From assembly GCA_965247735.1 (NCBI GenBank), contig CBDFHN010000001.1, positions 682,001 through 746,000 of the forward strand: a stretch of DNA of 64,000 nucleotides, in the 5' to 3' direction. The DNA is from JAOXRU01 sp965247735. GTDB taxonomy: Bacteria; Bacteroidota; Bacteroidia; Flavobacteriales; Flavobacteriaceae. The notes beneath the pieces were generated by a model. That model was not told the origin of the DNA, ran no database searches, and was given only the letters and a program-made list of their open reading frames with translations. The position numbers and the translations under genes were made by a program. This document shows positions 42,565 through 53,472 of this stretch, piece after piece (the stretch's first letter is position 1; each line of letters begins with the position of its first letter).

Positions 42565-43572
42565 ATGGATGAAGTAAAAGTAATTGTAAACGATATAAAA
42601 AAGGGAATTATAAAACCAATTTATTTTTTAATGGGCGAGGAGGTCTATTATATTGATAAATTGGCGGAGTTTTTTGAAAACAATATCTTACAAGAAGAAG
42701 AACGTGGGTTTAATCAAATGGTGCTTTATGGAGGAGATATTACTGTTGATGATATTGTAAGCAATGCCAAACGATATCCTATGATGGCAGAACGACAGCT
42801 TGTTATTGTAAAAGAAGCACAGCAATTGTCCAAAACTATTGAAAAGTTAGCGGGATACGCTGCAAACCCACAACCAACTACAGTGCTAGTTATTTGCTAT
42901 AAGCATAAAAAAGGTTTGGATAAAAGAAAAGCACTGTATAAAACGATAAAAAAGTCAGGACAAATTTTTGAAAGTAAAAAACTATATGAAAACCAAGTAG
43001 GAGATTGGATAAGAAGGGTTCTAAAAGGTTATAATTTTACTATAACACCAAAAGCTACAGTAATGTTAGTGGAGTATTTAGGAACCGATTTAGGTAAAAT
43101 AAGTAATGAACTTGATAAATTAAAGCTGGTTTTGGAAGCAGGAAGTGAAATAACACCTGCAGTAATTGAGGAAAATATTGGAATAAGTAAAGATTTCAAT
43201 AATTTTGAATTAAAAAAGGCAATTGGAGAACGTAATGTTATAAAAGCAACTCAGATTATAAAATACTTTGAACAAAATCCAAGAGACAATCCTATTGTGG
43301 TAACCGTATCTTTAATTTTTACGTTTTTTTCGCAATTGCTAAAGTACCATGGGCTTACAGATCATTCTCAACGTAATGTAGCACAAAAACTTGGTGTTAA
43401 TCCTTATTTCGTAAGTGAATTTCAGATAGCTGCAAAAAATTATTCTATGAAACGTGTTAGCGGAATTATAAGTAGTATTAGGGTAATTGACTTAAAAAGT
43501 AAGGGAGTAGATGCAAATGCTACTCCCCAAGGTGATTTGTTAAAAGAATTATTAGTGAAAATAATGTACTGA
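42565..43572 (+). CDS. holA: DNA polymerase III subunit delta
   Basis: 335 aa. PIYFLMGEEVYYIDKLAEFF is the N-terminal ATP-site-like opening, then LVIVKEAQQLSK, LVICYKHKKGLDKRKALYK and NELDKLKL with KDFNNFELKKAIGERNV, the HolA pattern. It is the clamp-loader subunit that opens the beta clamp. It starts 26 bp from the divergent HsdR-N gene and is convergent with DoxX (4 bp between stops). Confidence 0.9.
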   Translation: MDEVKVIVNDIKKGIIKPIYFLMGEEVYYIDKLAEFFENNILQEEERGFNQMVLYGGDITVDDIVSNAKRYPMMAERQLVIVKEAQQLSKTIEKLAGYAANPQPTTVLVICYKHKKGLDKRKALYKTIKKSGQIFESKKLYENQVGDWIRRVLKGYNFTITPKATVMLVEYLGTDLGKISNELDKLKLVLEAGSEITPAVIEENIGISKDFNNFELKKAIGERNVIKATQIIKYFEQNPRDNPIVVTVSLIFTFFSQLLKYHGLTDHSQRNVAQKLGVNPYFVSEFQIAAKNYSMKRVSGIISSIRVIDLKSKGVDANATPQGDLLKELLVKIMY

Positions 43573-43576
43573 TTTA

Positions 43577-43957
43577 TTATCTTCTATCTATACTATATTT
43601 CCCAGGACCTACTAATGCGATCACTACAAATGCAAAAAAGTAAAATATTGCCAATTCTCTTTTACCAATAGGATCTCCAGCATGTATAATAAATGCTGCA
43701 ACACCCATAGTTATTGCAGATGGTATAGCAGCCCATCTTGTTTTTAATCCGATAATTATAAGTATTGGGCAAACCAATTCGCCTATTACAGCCAAAAATA
43801 AAGAAGGAGTAGAACCTATTCCAAATATACTAGGAAATTTAATTTCTTCACCACTTATTAATTGGTTAAATTTTCCAATGCCGTGAGTTAGCATTAGCCC
43901 AGATGTGACAATACGTAATATTGCCAAGCCTAAGTTTGAAAGGGTATTGTTTTTCAT
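43577..43957 (-). CDS. DoxX-family membrane protein
   Basis: 126 aa with four hydrophobic segments. LGLAILRIVTSGLMLTHGIG and KF are the DoxX start (R-x-x-x-G-x-x-x-x-x-HG), and FLAVIGELVCPILIIIGLKT plus the third and fourth helices complete the fold. DoxX proteins are small quinone/thiosulfate-oxidoreductase-type subunits or stress-linked proteins; the precise role here is open. Confidence 0.85.
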   Translation of the reverse strand: MKNNTLSNLGLAILRIVTSGLMLTHGIGKFNQLISGEEIKFPSIFGIGSTPSLFLAVIGELVCPILIIIGLKTRWAAIPSAITMGVAAFIIHAGDPIGKRELAIFYFFAFVVIALVGPGKYSIDRR

Positions 43958-44130
43958 GTATTGATTGTTTAGAGTTCCTTAAAGATATATAGATAAAACA
44001 TAAAATTAAAAATTTTATATGATTTTATCATTTATAGTTCATAAAAGGAGGATAAATGTTTGTTAAAGTGAAAAAGTTCTAAACAATATTGCTTTCTGTA
44101 GAATGATTATATAGTTATTACTAGTGGTGA

Positions 44131-46542
44131 TTATCTTAAAGTAGGATACTTTTCAGGATTAGCTTCACTCATGATAGCATATATTTTTTCAAAAATGTCA
44201 CCGACATTTGGTTTAGAAAAATAATCTCCATCGGTACCATATGCAGGTCTGTGTGCTTTAGCTGTAAGCGTTTGTGGTGCAGAATCCAAATGCTTGAAAG
44301 CGCCTTGTTTTTCAATAATTTCTTGAAGCAAGTATGCAGATGCCGCACCAGGTGCGTCCTCATCAATAACTATTAGCCTATTTGTTTTTTGTACACTTTT
44401 TAAGACATCATGTTTAATATCAAATGGTAATAATGTTTGTGCATCAATTACTTCAACGTCAATAGCTACTTCTAATAATTCTTTGGCTACTTGTTCTACA
44501 ATTCTTAAGGTAGATCCGTAAGATACTACTGTAATATCTGTACCTTCTTTTACAGTCTCAACAACACCTATTGGTGTTCTTATCTCACTTAAATTGGTTG
44601 GAAATTCTTCTTTTAAACGGTATCCGTTAAGGTTTTCGATTATTAAGGCTGGTTCTTCAATTTCCATAAGTGTGTTATAGAAACCAGCGGCTTTGGTCAT
44701 GTTTCTTGGTGTTAGAATGTAAATTCCTCTTAAAAGGTGTATTAAGCCTCCCATTTGCGAACCTGCATGCCATATGCCTTCTAATCTATGTCCTCTTGTT
44801 CTAACTATAAGTGGTGCTTTTTGCTTTCCTAATGTTCTATAACTTAGGGTAGCTAAATCATCTGCCATAATTTGTAAAGCATACAAAATGTAATCTAAGT
44901 ATTGTATTTCAGCAATAGGACGTAGTCCTCTCATAGCTAATCCAATACCTTGTCCTAAGATAGTAGCTTCTCTAATACCAGTATCAGAAATTCTATTGAC
45001 ACCATACTTTTCTTGCATTCCTTCTAAGCCTTGATTTACATCACCAATATTTCCGCTATCTTCTCCAAAAATAAGAGCATTATCATACTTTTCAAATAAG
45101 GCATCAAAATTATCTCTAATTATTATTCTACCATCAACGAGCTGTTTTTCATTAGCGTAAGTTGGTTTTACCTCAGTTACAGTTGTAGCATTATGTTCAT
45201 CTTCAGAATAGAGATGCGAACTAAATTTTGGTTGTATTTCTTCATAATACGAAGCAATCCAATCTATAAGTTGCTTACGTTCATCTAAATTTTCTTTAGT
45301 AACATAGCGCAGCGCTTTTCTTGCATGAACCAGCATGTCCTTTTTAACAGGTTCTTCAATTGCAATTAGGTCATTTTTTATCTTATTAAGAAAAGCTTTA
45401 TTTATACTCGCATTAGCCAAAGCATCTAAAAGGTCAACTACATCTTTTTTTGCAGATTTATTTGGGCCTAAAAATTCTGACCAAGCTTCTTTTTTAGCTT
45501 CTCTAACTTCTTTTTTAATGTCTTTTTCTATAACTTTTAGCTCATCTTCGGTGGCAACACCATTTTCAACCAGCCATTGTCTCATCTTAACATTACAGTC
45601 ATTTTCTCTTTCCCAAAGTAAGCGTTCTTCAGACTTATAACGTTCATGAGATCCTGAAGTAGAATGCCCTTGAGGTTGTGTAAGTTCCACTACATGTATT
45701 AGCACTGGAACATGCTCTTCTCTTGCTATTTGTGATGCTTTTTTATAGGTATCATTTAATGCAGAATAGTCCCAACCATGAACACGTAGTATTTCAAAGC
45801 CCTTTTCTTCTTCATTTCTTTGAAAACCACTTAATATTTTAGAAATACTTTCTTTTGTTGTTTGATCTTTAGCATGTACAGAAATTCCATACTCATCATC
45901 CCAAACACTAATTACCATTGGTACTTGTAATACTCCTGCAGCATTAAAAGTTTCAAAAAACAACCCTTCGCTTGTACTTGCATTTCCAATAGTTCCCCAA
46001 GCAACTTCGTTTCCTTTATCAGAAAAATTAGTAGCAGTAATATTTGTTTCGTTTCTGTATATTTTTGATGCTTGTGCTAATCCTAATAATCTAGGCATTT
46101 GAGCTGCGGTAGGAGAGATGTCGGCGCTAGAATTTTTCTGAGCTGTTAAGTCTTTCCAATTTCCGTTCTCATCAATACTATGGGTTGCAAAATGCCCTCC
46201 CATTTGACGGCCAGCACTCATTGTATCTTTAGTAATATCTGTATTGGCATAGAGTCCTGCAAAGAAAACTTTTGGAGTTAACTCGCCAATAGCCATCATA
46301 AAAGTCTGATCTCTATAGTATCCACTTCTAAAATCACCATCTTTAAAAGCTCTAGCCATAGCTAATTGTGGAACTTCTTTTCCGTCTCCAAAAATACCAA
46401 ACTTTGCTTTTCCTGTTAATACTTCTCTTCTCCCTAATAAACTACATTCTCTACTTCTAACAGCAATTTTGTAATCATCAATTACTTGTGTTTTAAAGTT
46501 ATCATAAGAAATGTTATTTTGGTATTGAAGATCTGAATTCAT
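44131..46542 (-). CDS. 2-oxoacid dehydrogenase E1, alpha and beta fused (branched-chain type)
   Basis: 803 aa. The N-terminal half is E1 alpha: WGTIGNASTSEGLFFETFN and VISVWDDEYGIS around the ThDP pocket. The C-terminal half is a transketolase-like E1 beta (from ~480): ALIFGEDSGNIGDVNQGLEG, EIQYLDYILYALQIMADDLA, RTRGHRLEGIWHAGSQMGG and the C-terminal transketolase domain IEVIDAQTLLPFD. It decarboxylates a 2-oxoacid (most likely branched-chain) and acylates E2; the E2 and E3 genes are not in the window. A near-perfect promoter precedes it. Confidence 0.88.
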   Translation of the reverse strand: MNSDLQYQNNISYDNFKTQVIDDYKIAVRSRECSLLGRREVLTGKAKFGIFGDGKEVPQLAMARAFKDGDFRSGYYRDQTFMMAIGELTPKVFFAGLYANTDITKDTMSAGRQMGGHFATHSIDENGNWKDLTAQKNSSADISPTAAQMPRLLGLAQASKIYRNETNITATNFSDKGNEVAWGTIGNASTSEGLFFETFNAAGVLQVPMVISVWDDEYGISVHAKDQTTKESISKILSGFQRNEEEKGFEILRVHGWDYSALNDTYKKASQIAREEHVPVLIHVVELTQPQGHSTSGSHERYKSEERLLWERENDCNVKMRQWLVENGVATEDELKVIEKDIKKEVREAKKEAWSEFLGPNKSAKKDVVDLLDALANASINKAFLNKIKNDLIAIEEPVKKDMLVHARKALRYVTKENLDERKQLIDWIASYYEEIQPKFSSHLYSEDEHNATTVTEVKPTYANEKQLVDGRIIIRDNFDALFEKYDNALIFGEDSGNIGDVNQGLEGMQEKYGVNRISDTGIREATILGQGIGLAMRGLRPIAEIQYLDYILYALQIMADDLATLSYRTLGKQKAPLIVRTRGHRLEGIWHAGSQMGGLIHLLRGIYILTPRNMTKAAGFYNTLMEIEEPALIIENLNGYRLKEEFPTNLSEIRTPIGVVETVKEGTDITVVSYGSTLRIVEQVAKELLEVAIDVEVIDAQTLLPFDIKHDVLKSVQKTNRLIVIDEDAPGAASAYLLQEIIEKQGAFKHLDSAPQTLTAKAHRPAYGTDGDYFSKPNVGDIFEKIYAIMSEANPEKYPTLR

Positions 46543-46569
46543 AGAAGATGGCTTGCGTTATGTCTTTTG

Positions 46570-46601
46570 CAAAAGTACAAAAAATAAATGGTTTTTGCAA
46601 A
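46570..46601 (-). promoter_or_regulatory. Promoter of the E1 gene
   Basis: On the minus strand TTTG (46601-46598) and TACTTTTG (46577-46570) are spaced by 20 bp, an almost ideal Bacteroidetes -33/-7 pair. The -7 box ends 27 bp before the ATG at 46542. Confidence 0.75.
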
Positions 46602-46709
46602 AGCTAAAACGGTGCTACAATTATCAATAACTCAATAGAAATACATTTTTGGAGTTAATTATTATAATTTGATATGTAAAGCAAGTTTTTGTTGCGTATT
46701 TAGCAATTA

Positions 46710-49553
46710 TTAGTACCAGCGTCTTGTAAACAAACTAATTAGTGTTTTGGGAGATAATGTAACTATAAAACGTATTTTCTGATCGTATTGTGGCTGTGAA
46801 ACCTCCCAACCTTTATTGGAATAAATAGGGAAATACAATTCAAAATAATCACTGACCAAGTTTAGACGTATTCCAGAATCATAAACAAAACGTTCACTAT
46901 TACCTTTGTTTTTGATAAATCCAGCATCACCATAGAGTTCTATCCATTTCCAAACATTAAAACTTACATTTGTTGTTGCCATCCAATCATTAGCGTACGG
47001 ATTTTCTAGTTTGGATTTAAAGCCTCCTTCCGCAATTATTAATTGTTGACTGAATAAACCAGCATCTTCTGACCTACCATAATAATTGTAATCAAAAAGA
47101 TAATCTGTAGGCCTGTCCAGAGCAAAGCTAAAAAAGTCAGTATTTGTATTGTTCTTTAAAAACTTACCTAAAAACAATCGTACGTTAAGTTGTCTGTTAT
47201 TGTCAAAAAGTTTTCTATAGTCCAAATTAAACGATATTTTGGAAAAATTACTTGCGAGTTGAAAATCGGAGAAATAACTTAAATGTTTTAGCGCATTGTT
47301 ATTACTACTTCGGTATCTGATATTAAAAACACTATAGTCCGGATCTGTATCATCTTGTTCTAATGAACTAACCCGATCTCTAAAGATGTTTACATACCTT
47401 AAGCTAATAACTTTTTTCTTATTTGACCTCATATCATTAGGCCTAAAACCCAAAGTTACCGATGGTGTAAAAGAGTAAAACCTAAGCTTTGGTGCATAGT
47501 GAAATGATGTTCCTTTAATTCTGTAGTTAGCAACATAAAGCGAACTGTTTTTGTAATAACGTCTATAGTTTAACTTACCACTACCCACTAAAGCTTTTTC
47601 TTTTAGAGCATAAGAAGGACTGATATCATAAAAAAATGGACGTTCCAAAAAAGTTTTATTATACAACCTCAAACCAGGGCTCAATCCGTCATAAAGGTTA
47701 TAATTTAATACAGGAACATAAAAAATTTGGTTCCGATATGGATTTTCTGCATCTTGGAAAAAATGGAAATTAATTTTTTTATTACTTGATAAAATCCCTT
47801 TTAACGATTTCCAGTTATCTCTTTGATTGTATTCAGGTATTACTTTGTTGTAATTTAACACTAACCTGTCTTCCATTTTCCAAGGAATACTTACTTTTTC
47901 TTCCCCAGTAATATTATTAAACCAATATTGAGTAGTAATAGTATCATTATAAAGACCTGTTAATGAAATAGGAACATTGGTACCCGTTTTGTTTTTTAAG
48001 ATAATATGTAAAGAATCTTTGGTTTTGGAAACACTTTTTATTTTAAAATCAATTCGTTTGTTGGTATTGATGTATTCATTAAAAAACCAATTTACATCCT
48101 CAGAAGTTGTTTGTTTTACAAAATGTTTAAATTTCAATGCACTTGTAGGTTTTAATTTACTGTCATTGTAAAAAGATCTTATTGATTGATCTACGTTTTC
48201 TTCTCCAATATAATTTCCTAGATAACTAAGTCCTAACCCAGCTTTGTATTTATTGGCAATTTTAAAATTGAACTTTATAAGAGAGTCAGCCCTAGTGGAA
48301 AGTGATTGATCTAAGTTTTTTCTAGCCATAAGCATGTATAGAAAAGGGTATTGATCATTAAAACTCATTTTGGAATAATAAAAGCTTCTAAACAACCATG
48401 TACCTGAAAATTTACCTATAAGTTTACTATTTGGATAGTATTTATCAGTAAATTTTATCATTAAATAGTTTTGTAAGGCATCGGCAATCCATTTTTCTGT
48501 TCTAGGATTGGTATATAGGGTTTCTTTTATATAATTATTTAGTAGTGTTTTTAGGAGTCCAATTTCAAATAAAAATTGCTTTTGATAGGGTTGTATAAAA
48601 GAAGGAAGTTGATTAAGCCCGTAAAGCGGGTTTTTATTGTATTCGGACTGTGATACGAGTAAAAATTCGTGTGGATAGTCTTTAAAGTATGAATTGACAA
48701 AACCCAATACATTTCCTATAGATACAGCTTCCATTTCTTGAGGATATCCTTTTACCGAAAAGTTGGTTTTTAATGTGAAGTACTCTGTAATAAAAGTTTG
48801 ATATTCAGACTTATGATTTAATGTAATAGTGCATTCTTTTCTGTTTTTCCCTTCTAATAAAACTTCTTTAAAAGAATTGCCTTCATCAATGATTAATTCC
48901 TCAAAATTACTCACTAACGTTAGATTTTTTGGATATTTAAATTTGATACTATAGTTTGTTGGCGCAAAGGCTGCATCGTCCAGATTTTTGTTACTATACA
49001 ACTCCCACTTATGATTTTTATAAACGGCAGGCCATAAGTACCAATATTTTAGATTGTAGTTTCCTTTAGTATCTCTACCGTATCCTGTAAACTTATCGGA
49101 GGGTAGTTTGGTATGGTATTCTAAGTTTAGTGTAATCTTTTCGTTTGGAAGTAGTGGAGTTGTTAATTCTATTTTTATCAAATCATCAGAGTCCAAATAG
49201 TGCCATTGTAAGGCATTGTTTTTGTTGTCGTTAAGTTCAAAAATTGTAGTGTATCCTCTATCTTTCTCTTTGGCTAAATGTAAACTTTTTTTAAATTCCT
49301 CGGCAAAACGAATTGCCAATGGTGTGTTTTTTTGTGAATATGCATTCATCCAATCATTCAGATAAATGCTGGTTAATGTATCTTTAGAAGTATTATGATA
49401 GGTTAACTCTTGTTTTGTACTGATAACATGGCTTTCAGGATCTAAAGTAGCGTTAATACGGATTGAATTCTGAGCACCAATATGGTTACTTATCAGTAAA
49501 AAAATAATTACTGATAAGTATTTTATAATAATAATGTTGTTTGATCTCCCCAA
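46710..49553 (-). CDS. M1-peptidase-like protein fused to an outer-membrane barrel, zinc motif lost
   Basis: 947 aa. Signal peptide (YLSVIIFLLISNHIGAQ). Residues ~30-260 are the M1 N-terminal beta domain (INATLDPESHVISTKQELTY, KITLNLEYHTKLP). In the gluzincin position (~325-365) one sees FLFEIGLLKTLLNNY and, 18-20 residues on, WIADALQNYL; the HExxH histidines and the NEGFA glutamate are absent. After ~600 comes an alternating beta-strand region (YDISPSYALKEKALVGSG to the final SLFTRRWY) that looks like an outer-membrane barrel. A non-catalytic surface protein is implied. It is 2 bp downstream of the LOG gene. Confidence 0.7.
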   Translation of the reverse strand: MGRSNNIIIIKYLSVIIFLLISNHIGAQNSIRINATLDPESHVISTKQELTYHNTSKDTLTSIYLNDWMNAYSQKNTPLAIRFAEEFKKSLHLAKEKDRGYTTIFELNDNKNNALQWHYLDSDDLIKIELTTPLLPNEKITLNLEYHTKLPSDKFTGYGRDTKGNYNLKYWYLWPAVYKNHKWELYSNKNLDDAAFAPTNYSIKFKYPKNLTLVSNFEELIIDEGNSFKEVLLEGKNRKECTITLNHKSEYQTFITEYFTLKTNFSVKGYPQEMEAVSIGNVLGFVNSYFKDYPHEFLLVSQSEYNKNPLYGLNQLPSFIQPYQKQFLFEIGLLKTLLNNYIKETLYTNPRTEKWIADALQNYLMIKFTDKYYPNSKLIGKFSGTWLFRSFYYSKMSFNDQYPFLYMLMARKNLDQSLSTRADSLIKFNFKIANKYKAGLGLSYLGNYIGEENVDQSIRSFYNDSKLKPTSALKFKHFVKQTTSEDVNWFFNEYINTNKRIDFKIKSVSKTKDSLHIILKNKTGTNVPISLTGLYNDTITTQYWFNNITGEEKVSIPWKMEDRLVLNYNKVIPEYNQRDNWKSLKGILSSNKKINFHFFQDAENPYRNQIFYVPVLNYNLYDGLSPGLRLYNKTFLERPFFYDISPSYALKEKALVGSGKLNYRRYYKNSSLYVANYRIKGTSFHYAPKLRFYSFTPSVTLGFRPNDMRSNKKKVISLRYVNIFRDRVSSLEQDDTDPDYSVFNIRYRSSNNNALKHLSYFSDFQLASNFSKISFNLDYRKLFDNNRQLNVRLFLGKFLKNNTNTDFFSFALDRPTDYLFDYNYYGRSEDAGLFSQQLIIAEGGFKSKLENPYANDWMATTNVSFNVWKWIELYGDAGFIKNKGNSERFVYDSGIRLNLVSDYFELYFPIYSNKGWEVSQPQYDQKIRFIVTLSPKTLISLFTRRWY

Positions 49554-49555
49554 AT

Positions 49556-50242
49556 TTAGAAATTAGGACTAAGATTACGGCTTTTATAAAAGGTATCTAT
49601 TATGTTTATAACTTCATCTTCGGTATCAGCAATTTTAATAAGATCTAAGTCTTTTTCACTGATGTTTCCAAAACCTAATAATGTGGTTCTAACCCATTCC
49701 ATTAATCCTCCCCAGAATTCAGAACCAAATAATATAATAGGAAAAGTGGCAATCTTATGTGTTTGTATTAAGGTAATGGCTTCAAAAAGTTCATCTAGCG
49801 TTCCAAAACCACCTGGCATAACAACAAAACCTTGTGAGTACTTAACAAACATTACTTTTCTAACGAAAAAGTAGTCAAAATCTATACTCTTATCATGATC
49901 AATATAAGGGTTGTTGTGTTGCTCAAATGGCAAATCAATATTAAGACCTACAGATGTTCCTTGAGCTAAATGTGCTCCTTTATTACCAGCTTCCATAATT
50001 CCTGGTCCACCACCTGTAATAACACCATAACCAGCTTCTGCTATTTTTTGAGCAAGACTTACTGATAGTTTGTAATATTTATCTTCAGGTTTTGTTCTTG
50101 CAGATCCAAAAATGGAAACACAAGGTCCAATTTTACTCATTTTTTCAAATCCATTAACAAATTCGCCCATGATTTTAAAAATGGCCCATGAATCATTTGT
50201 TTTTATTTCATTCCATCCTTTGTGATGTTTTTCTTTTCTCAT
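49556..50242 (-). CDS. LOG-family (TIGR00730) nucleotide phosphoribohydrolase
   Basis: 228 aa. PGGFGTLDE (143-151) is the catalytic PGGxGTxxE loop; GGGPGIMEA (77-85) is the other signature. The FGSART and TLIQTHKI stretches also fit. Homologs release a base from a nucleotide 5'-monophosphate (LonelyGuy activity on cytokinin in plants). It is followed after 2 bp by the M1-like gene, so one transcript. Confidence 0.9.
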   Translation of the reverse strand: MRKEKHHKGWNEIKTNDSWAIFKIMGEFVNGFEKMSKIGPCVSIFGSARTKPEDKYYKLSVSLAQKIAEAGYGVITGGGPGIMEAGNKGAHLAQGTSVGLNIDLPFEQHNNPYIDHDKSIDFDYFFVRKVMFVKYSQGFVVMPGGFGTLDELFEAITLIQTHKIATFPIILFGSEFWGGLMEWVRTTLLGFGNISEKDLDLIKIADTEDEVINIIDTFYKSRNLSPNF

Positions 50243-50317
50243 ATTCTTTATACTATTATGATGTTATACGTTTTAAGTCCATGTTCTTATAAAAAGAGTT
50301 GTGCTTAAACGGATTTA

Positions 50318-53149
50318 CTAATGTAATTCTTTTTTAAGGAATTTTGCAGTATGGCTTTTTAATTTTTTCACAATTTCTTCAGGAGTACCTTTGGCAACTA
50401 CTTTTCCACCATTTTTTCCACCTTCGTATCCAATATCAAAAATATAGTCTACCATTTTTATAACATCCATATTGTGTTCTATAATAAGTACGGTGTTTCC
50501 TTTGTCGGTAAGGTCGTTTAATACTTCCATTAATACTCTAATATCCTCAAAATGCAAACCAGTAGTTGGTTCATCTAAGATATAAAAGGTGTTTCCTGTA
50601 TCTTTTTTAGAGAGTTCGGTTGCTAATTTTATGCGTTGTGCTTCTCCTCCAGATAGTGTGGTAGATTGTTGTCCTAGGGTAATATATCCCAATCCAACGT
50701 CTTTTATGGTTTTTAGCTTTCTGAATATTTTAGGAATAGCTTCAAAGAAAGGAGCAGCTTCATTTATGGTCATGTTTAACACATCAGAAATTGATTTTCC
50801 TTTGTAGCGTATTTCTAGTGTTTCTCTATTAAAACGTTTTCCATTACAGGTTTCACATTCTACATGTACATCTGGTAAAAAGTTCATTTCTATAACTTTT
50901 AACCCACCACCTTCACAGGTTTCGCAACGTCCGTTTTTAACATTAAAACTAAACCTTCCTGGTTTGTATCCCCTAATGGCTGCTTCTGGTGTTTTAGCAA
51001 ACAATGAGCGTATTTCTGCAAAAACGCCTGTATATGTTGCTGGATTTGACCTTGGTGTTCTTCCAATTGGTGTTTGGTTAATGTCTATTACCTTATCAAT
51101 ATGTTCTAGTCCTGTTATCTTTTTATAAGGCATTGGTATTTTAACACCATTAAAATAGTAGGCGTTTAAAATAGGGTAGAGGGTTTCGTTAATTAAAGTA
51201 GATTTTCCACTTCCTGAAACACCAGTTACTCCTATCATCATGCCAAGAGGAAGGTTTACAGATACGTTTTTAAGATTATTACCTGTACACCCTGTAAGTT
51301 TTATAAACTTTCCATTTCCAGGTCTTCGCTTTTCTGGAATTGCTATCTTTTTACTTCCGTTTAAATAACTTGCTGTTAAGGTTTTGCTTTTTAAAGTCTG
51401 TTTTGGTGTTCCTTGTGATATGATTTCCCCACCATGTCTGCCTGCTTTTGGACCTATATCAATAACATGGTCAGCAGTTTCAATCATATCCTTGTCGTGT
51501 TCTACTACAAGAACCGAATTTCCTAAATCTCTTAATGATTTTAAGGAACTTATCAACCGTTCATTATCACGTTGATGCAATCCTATACTTGGCTCATCTA
51601 AGATGTAAAGTACACCTACTAATTGCGATCCTATCTGTGTTGCCAATCGGATCCGCTGTGCTTCTCCTCCAGAAAGTGATTTTGAACTTCTATTTAAAGA
51701 AAGATAGTCTAAGCCTACATCTAATAAAAACTGAGTTCTACTATTGAGTTCTTTTAATATTTCTTCTGCAATAGCAAACTGTTTTTTGTTAAGTTTTGAA
51801 GGTAATTCTTTAAAAAACAATGCTAAATCTACAATATCAAGGTTAGCGATATCGGCAATATGTTTTTCATCAATCTTAAAATTTAAGGATTCTATACGCA
51901 ATCGTGATCCATTACAATTAGAACAAGTGTTATTGTCCATAAAAGCTTTAGCCCATCGTTTTATGCTGGTAGAACCACTATCATTGTATTGACTTTTGAT
52001 AAAATTATTGATGCCTTCATAGTCTATGCTATATTCTTTGGTTACACCTAGGTTTTTAGAATTAATCTTAAACTTTTCTTTTCCTCCGTTTAGTATTACA
52101 TTCATTCCTTCTTTGGGGATAGAAGCAATAGGATCGTCTAGTTTAAACTTAAACAGTTGCGCTATATTTTCTAATTGCTTAAATGCCCATGAATTTTTTA
52201 ACTCACCAAGTGGAACAATACCACCAGCAGTAATAGATAACTCGGCATTGGGTATGATCTTTTTTTCATTAATCTCATACACCATTCCTAATCCATTACA
52301 TTCAGGACACATGCCTTTAGGCGAGTTGAACGAAAAGGTATTGGGTTCTGGATTTGGGTATGATATTCCGGTACTTGGACACATTAGATCTCTACTAAAA
52401 TACCGTGGTTCTGGATTATCTTGGTCAATAACTAAAAGAACATTATCGCCACTATACATAGCTGTATTAATGCTTTCGGTAATTCTTTTGTCTAAAGCAG
52501 CATCTTCCTTTATAACAAGTCTATCTATTACAATTTCAATATCATGAGTTTTGTAACGGTCCACTTTCATCCCTTTTTCGATGTCTAGTATTTCACCATC
52601 CACACGTACTTTAACAAAACCTTGCTTGGCAATTTGTTCAAAAAGCTCTCTATAATGTCCTTTTCTAGACCGTACTACAGGCGCAAGTATATTGATGCGT
52701 TTGCCTTTAAAATCAGAGATGATTAGTTTTTTAATTTGCTCATCGCTATAACTAACCATTTTTTCATTGGTATTATAGCTATAGGCATCGGCAGCTCTTG
52801 CAAAAAGTAGTCTCAGGAAATCATATAGTTCGGTAATAGTACCAACAGTAGACCTCGGAGATTTAGATGTTGTTTTCTGTTCTATGGCAATAACAGGGGA
52901 GAGGCCGTCTATTTTATCTACATCTGGACGCTCTAATCCTCCTAAAAACTGACGTGCATAGGCAGAAAAAGTTTCAATATACCTACGTTGCCCTTCAGCA
53001 TAAATAGTGTCAAAGGCCAAGGACGATTTTCCACTACCAGATAAACCAGTAATAACAACCAATTTTTCCCTAGGAATATCAATGTCCACATTCTTAAGAT
53101 TATGAACTCTTGCTCCTCTAACTTCTATAAAATTATTGTCTTTAACCAT
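50318..53149 (-). CDS. uvrA: Excinuclease ABC subunit A
   Basis: 943 aa from ATG 53149 ([20 protein letters not shown]); the ATG four codons upstream is possible but adds only MHNF. Two ABC modules, each with Walker A (GLSGSGKSS at ~33 and GVSGSGKST at ~640), signature LSGGEAQRI (twice), and Walker [10 protein letters not shown] / ILDEPTTGL. Zinc modules: CPECNGLGM and CSNCNGSRL in the first half, CETCEGGGL and CETCNGKRF in the second. It scans DNA for lesions with UvrB. TATTTTTG on the minus strand (53173-53166) is a likely -7 box. Confidence 0.97.
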   Translation of the reverse strand: MVKDNNFIEVRGARVHNLKNVDIDIPREKLVVITGLSGSGKSSLAFDTIYAEGQRRYIETFSAYARQFLGGLERPDVDKIDGLSPVIAIEQKTTSKSPRSTVGTITELYDFLRLLFARAADAYSYNTNEKMVSYSDEQIKKLIISDFKGKRINILAPVVRSRKGHYRELFEQIAKQGFVKVRVDGEILDIEKGMKVDRYKTHDIEIVIDRLVIKEDAALDKRITESINTAMYSGDNVLLVIDQDNPEPRYFSRDLMCPSTGISYPNPEPNTFSFNSPKGMCPECNGLGMVYEINEKKIIPNAELSITAGGIVPLGELKNSWAFKQLENIAQLFKFKLDDPIASIPKEGMNVILNGGKEKFKINSKNLGVTKEYSIDYEGINNFIKSQYNDSGSTSIKRWAKAFMDNNTCSNCNGSRLRIESLNFKIDEKHIADIANLDIVDLALFFKELPSKLNKKQFAIAEEILKELNSRTQFLLDVGLDYLSLNRSSKSLSGGEAQRIRLATQIGSQLVGVLYILDEPSIGLHQRDNERLISSLKSLRDLGNSVLVVEHDKDMIETADHVIDIGPKAGRHGGEIISQGTPKQTLKSKTLTASYLNGSKKIAIPEKRRPGNGKFIKLTGCTGNNLKNVSVNLPLGMMIGVTGVSGSGKSTLINETLYPILNAYYFNGVKIPMPYKKITGLEHIDKVIDINQTPIGRTPRSNPATYTGVFAEIRSLFAKTPEAAIRGYKPGRFSFNVKNGRCETCEGGGLKVIEMNFLPDVHVECETCNGKRFNRETLEIRYKGKSISDVLNMTINEAAPFFEAIPKIFRKLKTIKDVGLGYITLGQQSTTLSGGEAQRIKLATELSKKDTGNTFYILDEPTTGLHFEDIRVLMEVLNDLTDKGNTVLIIEHNMDVIKMVDYIFDIGYEGGKNGGKVVAKGTPEEIVKKLKSHTAKFLKKELH

Positions 53150-53161
53150 AAAATTGTGCAA

Positions 53162-53472
53162 ACCTCAAAAATAGGATTTTAGAGGGAGAAAAAGAAATGG
53201 ATTTGACTTATACCATTATATACTTTCTTTTTTATGACAATTAAAATTATGTTTAGAATTGATACCTAATAATTATTAATCTTCATGTGTTTATGTTTAT
53301 TGTTTCTCAAAGGTCACATGCAGTTCGCTATTAATCATTCCCTTGAGTGATAAAATATTTAGCATGCTCGTTTCATACTGTATTTGCTTCTGTTCATAAC
53401 AAAATTTGCATGCGATTTGTTTTTTTGTTTTAGATTTATAGAAAATATAAAGACAAAAATACAAACATATAT
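53162..53472. other. Divergent intergenic region uvrA / 53473 gene
   Basis: About 310 bp without an open frame. CAAAAATA at 53166-53173 is the minus-strand -7 box for uvrA. On the plus side no clear -33/-7 pair for the gene at 53473 was found. Several AT-rich runs, no hairpin of note. Confidence 0.4.

Noticed and set aside
44046..44082. A perfect AGGAGG followed by ATG and an 8-codon frame (MFVKVKKF)
   Set aside because: Such Shine-Dalgarno sites are not used normally in this phylum, the peptide is tiny and nothing lies downstream on that strand. Probably chance.
50400..53100. Several long open frames antisense to uvrA and to other minus-strand genes
   Set aside because: They lie fully inside strongly conserved genes in the complementary frame and have no family features or promoter; they are by-products of codon bias.
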